Below, one piece after another: positions 27,250 to 35,200 of a DNA stretch of 64,000 nucleotides. Location: NCBI GenBank assembly GCA_027311065.1, contig DAICZP010000073.1, positions 29,133 through 93,132 of the forward strand, written 5' to 3'. Below the pieces are notes generated by a model. That model worked only from the letters and a program-made list of their open reading frames with translations, was not told the DNA's origin and did no database searches. The stretch comes from Thiomonas sp. GTDB lineage: Bacteria > Pseudomonadota > Gammaproteobacteria > Burkholderiales > Burkholderiaceae_C. A program made the translations under genes and the position numbers. The number at the start of each line of letters is the position of its first letter. The first letter of the stretch is position 1.

Positions 27250-27444
27250 CGTCTGATCTCCGGTCACTTCGCGCCTGGCATCTGTTGTGCAGGTCGGGTG
27301 GACTGTCTTACCGTTGATCTTACCGTAAAGCTCGGATCACAGGGGATGACGTTGGACGTTTCTGAACTCTAAAGTTTCATAAGTATTTGAAAAAAAACGA
27401 ACTATCGTACGACGTTAGATCTCTCTAGAACTTAGTTCGGCGGG

Positions 27445-27458
27445 CACCCTTTCCGCCA
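27445..27458 (+). repeat. att-like core copy 3 (CACCCTTTCCGCCA)
   Basis: Identical to 8370 and 19456; about 200 bp upstream of integrase start. Confidence 0.65.
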
Positions 27459-27895
27459 GTGAATCAAGGACTTACGTTCCGTTCACAGGGCTCCGCAATG
27501 GGGCATCCTGATACGGAATCGGGCGTGCGATACGAAATGCGCACGGGCGAGGGCCATCTTAGCCGCGTGAACGCCGACGGGGAGGCATCTCCGCGCCCCG
27601 CTGGGGCAATCCTGTACACCACCTGCTGACATCCAGAGTCGCACGATCGACGTGGACTGTCGCTCGCTGGCAACGTGGCCTCCGACGATCCGCCCGATCT
27701 ATCGCTGTTTCGGAGCAAAGGACCCCTGCTCTTGTACGGGCTCCACCCGGACGAGACAGGGCCGAGATGGCGAATGATCCGGCTATCGGCTTCTCATCCA
27801 TCGCTCGCTGGGTCAGTCCGTAATGAAAGCCCAGGCGGTGCAAGGCCTGCACCAACTCACTGGCGATCCATTCGTCCCCCAGCGGACTCGAGCGA

Positions 27896-28250
27896 TTGCT
27901 GGCCAGCAATCGCGACGAGGGCAGCTTCCCACCCGATGTCTTCAACGACCTCTACCACCAACGCTGGCGCATCGACGAAGCCTTCAAACACATCAAGCAT
28001 CGACCGCACTTGGAGTGCATCTCGGGGCTGTCCCAGCATGCCCTGCTCGTCGACGTGGCCACCGAGATCCTCGCCGACAACATCACCACGCTGCTGTGCA
28101 CCGCCGCCCGAGACCAGTCCGACATGTCCGCCCGCTCGCGCAAGTGCAACCGCGCTTACGCCGCCGCACTCTCGCCTGGCGTTCTGCCGCGCCTGTTGCT
28201 CGCCGCCGTCACGCGTGGAGCAGTCGATCGAGGAGCGCGCGACGCGCTCG
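27896..28250 (+). pseudogene. IS4-family transposase C-terminal remnant
   Basis: LASNRDEGSFPPDVFNDLYHQRWRIDEAFKHIKHRPHLECISGLSQHALLVDVATEILADN. Confidence 0.8.
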
Positions 28251-29693
28251 GTGCATGAGATCGTGGCGCGGGGCATCGCGGGTTTCCCGGACCTACGGGT
28301 GCATGAGCAGGCCGATTTGCGAGAACTCGCTGTGCTGGCGGCGAAGGCGGCCGACCGTGCGGCAGATTTCGTGGGCAGAGGCTTCACCGTGTTGTTCGGC
28401 CTTGCCACAGGTGTTCCCGTGCTCCTGCTGACGGCGACGGTTGCTTGGTGGGTGCCGGTCGTGTTGCTGATAGGCCTGGTTCCCACGGTCTGGCTGCGCG
28501 CGCAGGCCGAGCGCAGCATCTGGACGGTAAACGAGCATACCGCGGCAACCTTGGCAGACCTCGGCATCCTGCGGCGCGTGCTGACCCAGCCTGAGTTCGC
28601 GAAGGACCTGCGCATCTATTCGATGCACTCCGGATTGCTTGCGCAATGGTCCACCGCCTATGCGCGGATCCTGCGGGCACTTTTCTCGGTCCGGGCACGT
28701 GGGGCGCTGCGCCTGGGTGTTTCCGCTGCGTTCACCGGGGCATGCTTGGTCGTCCCCTTCGTCGCCGTCGCGCTCGGTTTCCGGAGCGGACATTACGGTG
28801 TGGAGGATCTGGTGGTGTTGTTCGGGGCGCTTATCAACGTGAGCAACGCGCTCGGGCTCGTGAGTTACAACTGCGGCGGTTTGCTGGCTGCAACCTACGC
28901 CTTTGGCTCGCTCCGCCGCTTTCAGCGAGCCTGCGAGTCTGCGGCCCAGGTTTCCACCATGTTCGCTGGCCGCGCCGCGCCTGGGCTGGCGCTGGAATTG
29001 CGCCATGTGGAGCTTCGCTACGCGCAGACCGGCACCGCCGCGTTGGCGGAGCTGTGTTTCAAACTCCGGCAGGGTGAAACCGTGGCCATCGTAGGCCCCA
29101 ACGGCGCGGGCAAATCCACCTGGCTCAAGCTGAGCTGCGGCCTACTCGCGCCAACGGCGGGTCGCATCGCCTGGAGCCGGGCCGACTGCCGCAAGGATCC
29201 GAAGATCGTCGCGGTATTTCAGGAGTGCACGCCGTTGCCTCTGACGGTGCGCGAGGCGCTGGTCACCCGCGACGAGCAAGCAGCTCGCCGGAGTCTTGTG
29301 GCCGTGGGGCTGGACTTCCTTGCGGATAACCTGGACGTACCTCTGAGTTCGGAGCGCAGCGGAGGACGTGATCTCTCCGGAGGGCAGTGGCAGCGCCTGG
29401 CCATTGCTCGGGCGATGGTGCATGCCAAAGACGCCGACCTGCTGGTGTTCGATGAGCCGACCTCGGCCCTGGACCCTGAGTCCGAGGCGGCGATCATGCA
29501 GTTGCTGCTGGACATGGCGCAGGGCCGCAGTGCGCTAGTGGTGAGCCATCGCCTCGCGCTGACGCGGTTCGTGGACCGCATCGTCGTGCTGGAGCACGGG
29601 CGCATCGTCGAGCAGGGATCCCACCAGGAATTGACGCGTCGGGGCGGCCGTTACGCCATGATGTTCGAACACCAAGCCCGGTTCTACCGCTGA
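28215..29693 (+). CDS. ABC exporter (TM+ATPase), N-terminally truncated; possibly a pseudogene
   Basis: IVGPNGAGKSTWLKLSCGLLAPTAG, LSGGQWQRLAIARAMVHAKDADLLVFDEPTSALDPE; missing first part of TM domain, preceded by IS4 remnant. Confidence 0.8.
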   Translation: MEQSIEERATRSVHEIVARGIAGFPDLRVHEQADLRELAVLAAKAADRAADFVGRGFTVLFGLATGVPVLLLTATVAWWVPVVLLIGLVPTVWLRAQAERSIWTVNEHTAATLADLGILRRVLTQPEFAKDLRIYSMHSGLLAQWSTAYARILRALFSVRARGALRLGVSAAFTGACLVVPFVAVALGFRSGHYGVEDLVVLFGALINVSNALGLVSYNCGGLLAATYAFGSLRRFQRACESAAQVSTMFAGRAAPGLALELRHVELRYAQTGTAALAELCFKLRQGETVAIVGPNGAGKSTWLKLSCGLLAPTAGRIAWSRADCRKDPKIVAVFQECTPLPLTVREALVTRDEQAARRSLVAVGLDFLADNLDVPLSSERSGGRDLSGGQWQRLAIARAMVHAKDADLLVFDEPTSALDPESEAAIMQLLLDMAQGRSALVVSHRLALTRFVDRIVVLEHGRIVEQGSHQELTRRGGRYAMMFEHQARFYR

Positions 29694-29762
29694 ACCGTCG
29701 GCGACAACTATCTTGAGCGGTTGACGCACGCCGCCGGGGTGCGTGAAGCGGTCGGGTCGTAG

Positions 29763-29793
29763 AGTGGCCTGCCTCGATGAGGAGGCAGCCACT
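29763..29793. terminator. Hairpin downstream of ABC gene, terminator-like or IS remnant end
   Basis: AGTGGCCTGCCTC-..-GAGGCAGCCACT with one bulged base, no clear T-run. Confidence 0.3.
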
Positions 29794-30072
29794 GTGCCCG
29801 GTAAACGCATCACGGACCATCATTGACCCGTTTGGTGCTCCGCAAAATGGAATTGCCAAGCGTTCGACGGCCTCGCGGAGCTCCCTCGCGGGGTGGGCTG
29901 AGAGTTGCTGCATCCGGGCCGTCGACAGGCGACCTGACGGTTGCAGACGGCCTGCGCATGATTGTGCTGACCGAGTGGCGATTTGGATATATTGTGTTTG
30001 TCGTATCCATACTGAGATCGTGGTTGCCAGATCAAATTGACGGCGATTTGGAAAAGTTGTAAAAATCGTCGC

Positions 30073-30810
30073 ATGGCTACGACGAATCCAAGCAAGTTAA
30101 ATCTCCTCTACACCCGACTGGCCCCGGGAACGCCGCTGACCTCGGAGGACTTGGGGGGCTTGGGTATCTCTGCCGACCTGGGGGTTCACTATGTCCGGGC
30201 AGGGTGGCTCACGCGCCTTGCCCGCGGGGTGTTCTGCCGCCCGAACGATCCCCTGGCGCTGCATCCAAGCCTGTTGCTGCTGCAGCGCAGGTTCGAGGGG
30301 CTGCATGTCGGCGGCAAGTCGGCGCTGGACTGGTATGGCGTGCGCCAGTACGTGCCGCAGCAACCCGTGCTGCATCTGTATGGCTGGAAGGCGGCGCGGC
30401 TGCCCGAATGGTTCACGGAACGCTTTCCGGCCGAGTACCACCGCAAGCGACTGTTCGACGAGCAGCCGGGGGCCTTGCTGCACGTCGGCGCGTTCGAGCA
30501 GCGCGGCGCAGCGCCGCAAGTGTCGGCGCCGGAGCGCGCATTGCTCGAGCTGTTGAGCGAGGTCGGCGTGCGCCAACCCTTGCAGGAAGCTCGGGAACTG
30601 GTCGAGAGCGCGTACAGCCTGCGCGCCGACGTGCTGCGCGAGCTTCTCCAGCATTGCACGAGCGTCAAGACCGTGCGGCTGTGCCTGCAGCTTGGCCGCG
30701 AGGCGTCGTTGCCCTGGGTGGACAAGCTCGATCCGGCCACCTTGCCCACGGGCAGCGACCGGCCGTGGGTAACTCGATCGGCGGAGGGGCTGCTGGTGCT
30801 CAAGCCATGA
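30073..30810 (+). CDS. abiEi: AbiEi-type antitoxin
   Basis: YTRLAPGTPLTSEDLGGLGISADLGVHYVRAGWLTRLARGVFCRPND; followed by AbiEii with ATGA overlap. Confidence 0.85.
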   Translation: MATTNPSKLNLLYTRLAPGTPLTSEDLGGLGISADLGVHYVRAGWLTRLARGVFCRPNDPLALHPSLLLLQRRFEGLHVGGKSALDWYGVRQYVPQQPVLHLYGWKAARLPEWFTERFPAEYHRKRLFDEQPGALLHVGAFEQRGAAPQVSAPERALLELLSEVGVRQPLQEARELVESAYSLRADVLRELLQHCTSVKTVRLCLQLGREASLPWVDKLDPATLPTGSDRPWVTRSAEGLLVLKP

Positions 30811-31727
30811 ACCAGATCTACCTGGATACCGCGCGCCTGCTCACGCAGGTGGCGCCGCTGGTGTTCGTGGACGACACCTTTGCGCTGAAGGGCGGCACGG
30901 CGATCAACCTGTTCGTGCGCGACATGCCGCGCCTGTCGGTTGATCTCGATCTGGTCTTTCCCGACTACACGCTGCGGCGCGACGAGGCGCTGGCGCGCAT
31001 CAACGAGGCTGTCCGGAAAGCCGCCGAGCGTTTGACGAAGCGTGGGTTCCAGACGTATGCGCCTGCAACAGCAGCAGGGGAGACCAAGTTGCTGGTGCGC
31101 CGCGGGGCAATCCAGGTCAAGGTCGAAGTCAATTTCGTCATGCGTGGCACGGTGCAGCCGGTGGGCCGCGCCTCGCTCACGCCGTCAGCGCGCGACGTGC
31201 TGATGGCCGATCTGGATATCCCGGTGGTATCGCTGGACGACGTGTATGGCGGGAAGCTGGTCGCGGCACTGGATCGCCAGCACCCGCGCGACCTGTTCGA
31301 TGTGATGCAGCTTCTTGCGCACGAGGGCATCACGCCTGGCATCCGGCGCGCATTCGTGGTTTATCTATGCAGCAGCAACCGGCCGATTCATGAGGTGCTG
31401 TTTCCGGTGTTGCGAGACATCCGGCACGACTACGAGCACAACTTCCTGGGCATGACGGCCGAGCAGGTGTCGCTCGATGCACTGCTCTCCGTGCGGGAGC
31501 GCATGGTGCGCGAAATCCAGCAGGGTCTGGACGACAGCGAGCGGCGCTTCCTGCTGTCGCTGGCCGCCGGCATGCCAGACTGGTCACTGCTGGGCATCGC
31601 TCACCTCGAACATCTGCCGGGCATCCGCTGGAAGCTGCACAACCTGGAGCAGTTGCAGAAAACAGACGCGAAGAAGTTTTCCGCGCAGGGAGACCTTCTC
31701 AAAGAGATGCTGTCCCACAAGCCGTGA
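30807..31727 (+). CDS. abiEii: AbiEii/AbiGii nucleotidyltransferase toxin
   Basis: FALKGGTAINLFVRDMPRLSVDLDLVFPDY, DIPVVSLDDVYGGKLVAALDRQHPRDLFDV. Confidence 0.93.
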   Translation: MNQIYLDTARLLTQVAPLVFVDDTFALKGGTAINLFVRDMPRLSVDLDLVFPDYTLRRDEALARINEAVRKAAERLTKRGFQTYAPATAAGETKLLVRRGAIQVKVEVNFVMRGTVQPVGRASLTPSARDVLMADLDIPVVSLDDVYGGKLVAALDRQHPRDLFDVMQLLAHEGITPGIRRAFVVYLCSSNRPIHEVLFPVLRDIRHDYEHNFLGMTAEQVSLDALLSVRERMVREIQQGLDDSERRFLLSLAAGMPDWSLLGIAHLEHLPGIRWKLHNLEQLQKTDAKKFSAQGDLLKEMLSHKP

Positions 31728-31751
31728 GCTCGGATCGCGCCCACGACCGGC

Positions 31752-31830
31752 CTGGAGTTGACCCGTTTTCGTGGACACCTGATCTTTTGATGAAGGAGTC
31801 CACATCATGGCCAAGACACGTTCCGCGGAA
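31752..31830 (+). mobile_element. IS3-family end remnant
   Basis: GGAGTTGACCCGTTTTCGTGGACACC...GGAGTCCACATC resembles IS3-group left ends; no intact transposase. Confidence 0.35.
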
Positions 31831-32030
31831 AGTCGCCTGCGGCTGCATGATGAGCTCGAGAGCGCTCGCGCCAGTCACCTCTTTCGCCGCGGCGCGCAGC
31901 TCGGCGGGTCCGTGTATTGCCGACCAGCCAGAACCAGTCGCCGCGCCGGTTGCGGCGCTTGATGAATTCATTGCCCACGATCGAGTGGGCGGTGAAGGCG
32001 ACGTCGAGGGCGGTGATGATCGTGGACATT

Positions 32031-32732
32031 TCACCCACCATATCGATGTGAGCGACCCTGATCCGGCGTCGCGCCGACGTACTGCTTGTAGGCCGCAATC
32101 CAGTTGGTGGCGATGGCATGCTGGGCATGCTCGAGACTGATTCGCCCGCGGCAGACCATGCTGTGCAACCGGTTCTCCAGTTTGTCCTTGGCGTAGCTTC
32201 CCCAGCCGCCAATGACGTGGTGCGGTTCGGGCCAGAGGTTCTGCGGACTGTCCGGCGAGCCGCCGAGTTCCAGGCTGATGAGGTGATCCTCTTCGTAGTT
32301 GCGCAGCATGAATGCATCCTTGCCCATCTGCTGTGGGTAGCGATATCGGCGAACGCCTTCGCGTTTGAGGTTCTCCGTGTAGTGCTCGTCAGGCCGGATC
32401 GATCGGGTGTATCCGCCCGGGCGGCAGATGGTTTCACGCAGATTGGCCTGCGTCACCGCGGAATTCAGCGCACCCGGGGTCAACTGCGGGTCTGGCAGCG
32501 CATCAGCCTCCGGAAACACCAGGCCCATGCGGCCGGAATGCTGGATGTCCTGGTCGCCGCCAAGCTGTCGTTCGTAGGACTGGTCGCTGGCCCGATGGTC
32601 GAGGTAGCGCTCGCTCTCGTGGGCAGCGACGCCCCCGAGCGCATAACCCGCAGCGTGCTCAGCGATGCGGCCGAGCGCGGCGGAGTCATGGCGCTCGCAG
32701 CCAGCCAGGAGCGGGGCGGCAAGTGCCAGCAT
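32031..32732 (-). CDS. Lipoprotein with HNH-like motif
   Basis: Signal with lipobox LAAPLLAGCE; EEDHLISLELGGSPDSPQNLWPEPHHV. Confidence 0.65.
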   Translation of the reverse strand: MLALAAPLLAGCERHDSAALGRIAEHAAGYALGGVAAHESERYLDHRASDQSYERQLGGDQDIQHSGRMGLVFPEADALPDPQLTPGALNSAVTQANLRETICRPGGYTRSIRPDEHYTENLKREGVRRYRYPQQMGKDAFMLRNYEEDHLISLELGGSPDSPQNLWPEPHHVIGGWGSYAKDKLENRLHSMVCRGRISLEHAQHAIATNWIAAYKQYVGATPDQGRSHRYGG

Positions 32733-32752
32733 CAACGAGACGCGGTGCCCCC

Positions 32753-33049
32753 TCACGACGGAACCTCGTCGACATCCTGCGGCGCGCGCCTCGACACTGC
32801 GGCAATGGATTGCACCGCGGCGATGCACATTTTTTCGTGCGGGCGGTGGCCCGGCGCCAGAACGGATGCGTCGGCTCGCGTGGAATCGAGATCCAGCGCA
32901 CTGCGCCCGCTGCGCCCGCTGCGTCTGAGGTTTTCCTGCGCGGCGTTGATTGCCGCCAGCGCATGCGCATTGGCCTCCTGCGTTGGCGGCAGGCCAATGC
33001 GCGCCGTCGCGATGATCTGCTGAACCATGATCAGGCTGTTGGTGTGCAT
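32753..33049 (-). CDS. Hypothetical protein
   Basis: 98 aa MHTNSLIMVQQIIATARIGLPP...; overlaps start codon region with yqaE-like stop. Confidence 0.4.
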   Translation of the reverse strand: MHTNSLIMVQQIIATARIGLPPTQEANAHALAAINAAQENLRRSGRSGRSALDLDSTRADASVLAPGHRPHEKMCIAAVQSIAAVSRRAPQDVDEVPS

Positions 33050-33249
33050 CAGACGCTCCGCCGGTCGGCCAACGCCTTGGCGATCTTCTGGTCGGTCTTG
33101 TATTGGCTCAGTGCGTAGACGGCCCAGATCGTGGCTGGAATCCAGCCGATCAACGTGATCTGGAGGATCAGGCACACGATGCCTGAGATTGGCTTGCCGA
33201 TGGTGAAGAACGTCAGCCAGGGGAGCAAGAGGGCGATGAGTAGGCGCAT
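33049..33249 (-). CDS. YqaE/Pmp3-family small membrane protein
   Basis: MRLLIALLLPWLTFFTIGKPISGIVCLILQITLIGWIPATIWAVYALSQYKTDQKI. Confidence 0.85.
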   Translation of the reverse strand: MRLLIALLLPWLTFFTIGKPISGIVCLILQITLIGWIPATIWAVYALSQYKTDQKIAKALADRRSV

Positions 33250-33607
33250 GGTCGTTTCCAGGGCAGGTGCGTGATCTTGGTCGGAGACTTATGGGCTGAG
33301 AATGGATTGACAGACACTTCGTGTGCGGCAAAGCAGCTGGCGGAAATCTTGCCATAGTCCAGCTTCGTGACGTTCAGCCAGTTCATGTCACGCGTCCTCA
33401 GGATATGGAGCTCGGCTTTGATGCTGTTTTGCTGTGCTCGGCAGTGTCCAGGGCCCGCGATCCGGTCGAAATGGCTGGCGCATTTGCGTCTGCGGTGCAA
33501 GCTGGTCGAAGCGCATGGCGAGCCGGCGTGATCGACAAAAGCGAACGCGCGATACCGAGCACGCCGGTTGGGGGCTGACGACTCGGCCGACGCCCTCCGA
33601 GCCCGTC

Positions 33608-35134
33608 CTAATGACCCGATGCCGCCGGGTCGATGTCTTGAATTCGTGCCAGGATCTGTTCATTCACGTCACGCAGTTCGGCGTTCAGAGCTGCCACCGC
33701 GTCGTCCTTTCTCGCTCGTCTTGCGTCCAGGATATTGCGTGCCACGCGATGCGCAAGGGTGTGGAGGGGCTCGATCGCCTTGAATGCGGAACGTTCTCCG
33801 AAACTCATCCGGCCTTCCGTGTCGTACCACTTGCCAAACGGGCAATGATGTTCATCCAGTAACGTCTCGCCGGTCATTGCAGCCGGGTCCTTGCCTTGCT
33901 CGGCCAGAACATGCTCGATGAAGTGAATATGTTCTTCACGCGCTTTCAGCATCAGCAGGCGGGCGCTGTCACAGTGCAGCTTGCGGATTTGAAGAAGCTT
34001 TTCATGGATCTCATGCTCGGAGTCCGCGTACTGTTTTGCGATGGACTGGAACTCGGTTTGCAAGCCACGAAACGCTTCGACGACATCGGGATCGAAGTGA
34101 CGCCCGGATCCTTCAAAAATGATCTCGGCAGCCATTGCATGCGACATGCCGGCCTTGTAGACACGACGACTGATGAGGGCATCGTAGACATCAGCCAGCG
34201 CCATGAGCCTCGCGGACATCGGAATGGCATCGCCGGCCAGCCCTTGCGGGTAGCCGCTGCCATCCCACTTTTCGTGGTGGTAGTAGACGATGTCCTTGGC
34301 CACCTTGAGAAACGGGAGGTCGACCTCGAGATCTTCCTCCGCACGCTCGATCGCTTCGCGTCCGAGGGTTGGATGGCGCTTCATGATTTCGAACTCCTGC
34401 GGCTCGTAGCGGCCTGGTTTGAGCAGGATATGGTCCGGGATGCCGACTTTGCCGATATCGTGCAGCGGAGCGCATTTGAACAGGAGTTCGATCATGCTGT
34501 CCTGGTTGAGATACGCAGCGAAGCGCGGATGAAAGCGCAGAGCTTCGGCCAGAGCGCGAACATAGCGCTGCGTGCGTCGAATGTGGTTTCCGGTTTCAAG
34601 GTCGCGTGTTTCGGCTAGCGAAGCCAGCGCGTGGATGGTCACGTCCTGCGACGCCACGACCTCAGCCGTGCGCCGCAGCACCTCGAGCTCGAGTCCGTGA
34701 TTTTGCTCGCGCAGCAGGTCCTGCATGAATTTGACACCCAGATGCGTGGCGACGCGCGCGAGCAGAATGGGCGGACTGATTGGTTTGGCGATGTAATCCG
34801 CCGCACCCAGCTCGAGCCCGAGTGTTTCGTCATGACTGTCAGACAATGAAGTCAGAAAAATGACCGGGATGTCATGTGTGCGCGGATCCGCCTTGAGGCG
34901 ACGGCAGACTTCATGGCCGTCGATGCCGGGCATGATCACGTCAAGGAGTACCAGATCTGGAACCGGGCCAGCGGCGAGCAGCTCCAGCGCGCGTTCCCCA
35001 CTGTTGGCAACCTTGACGCGGTAGCGCCCCTTGAGAAGTCCTGTCAGCAGGCTGAGGTTGTCTGGAGAGTCATCAATGGCGAGGATCGTCGGCTGCGCTG
35101 TGGGGCTTTTGTCGGCTTGAACGGTGGGTTGCAT
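33608..35134 (-). CDS. REC-HD-GYP response regulator with C-terminal CZB-like domain
   Basis: REC (LAIDDSPDNLSLL, LVLLDVIMPGIDG), HD-GYP (LHDIGKVGIPD, HHEKWDGSGYP), C-terminal HIHFIEHVLAEQ...HHCPFGKWYDTEG...LHTLAHRV. Confidence 0.88.
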   Translation of the reverse strand: MQPTVQADKSPTAQPTILAIDDSPDNLSLLTGLLKGRYRVKVANSGERALELLAAGPVPDLVLLDVIMPGIDGHEVCRRLKADPRTHDIPVIFLTSLSDSHDETLGLELGAADYIAKPISPPILLARVATHLGVKFMQDLLREQNHGLELEVLRRTAEVVASQDVTIHALASLAETRDLETGNHIRRTQRYVRALAEALRFHPRFAAYLNQDSMIELLFKCAPLHDIGKVGIPDHILLKPGRYEPQEFEIMKRHPTLGREAIERAEEDLEVDLPFLKVAKDIVYYHHEKWDGSGYPQGLAGDAIPMSARLMALADVYDALISRRVYKAGMSHAMAAEIIFEGSGRHFDPDVVEAFRGLQTEFQSIAKQYADSEHEIHEKLLQIRKLHCDSARLLMLKAREEHIHFIEHVLAEQGKDPAAMTGETLLDEHHCPFGKWYDTEGRMSFGERSAFKAIEPLHTLAHRVARNILDARRARKDDAVAALNAELRDVNEQILARIQDIDPAASGH

Positions 35135-35200
35135 TTTTCGATGTTCCAGAGAGTTCGAGTCAAGATGTCAATCGGTACGGCCGCCATCGGGATGGCGGCG

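Noticed and set aside
29793-29822. GTGCCCGGTAAACGCATCACGGACCAT reading VPGKRITDH, resembling an IS21-type transposase N-terminus.
   Set aside because: Only about 9 codons before the frame is lost; too short to call beyond a possible IS scar.
31805-32040. Minus-strand stretch MSTIITALDVAFTAHSIVGNEFIKRRNRRGDWFWLVGN as a truncated membrane protein gene.
   Set aside because: Short, frame breaks immediately after, and family not recognised; left unannotated.
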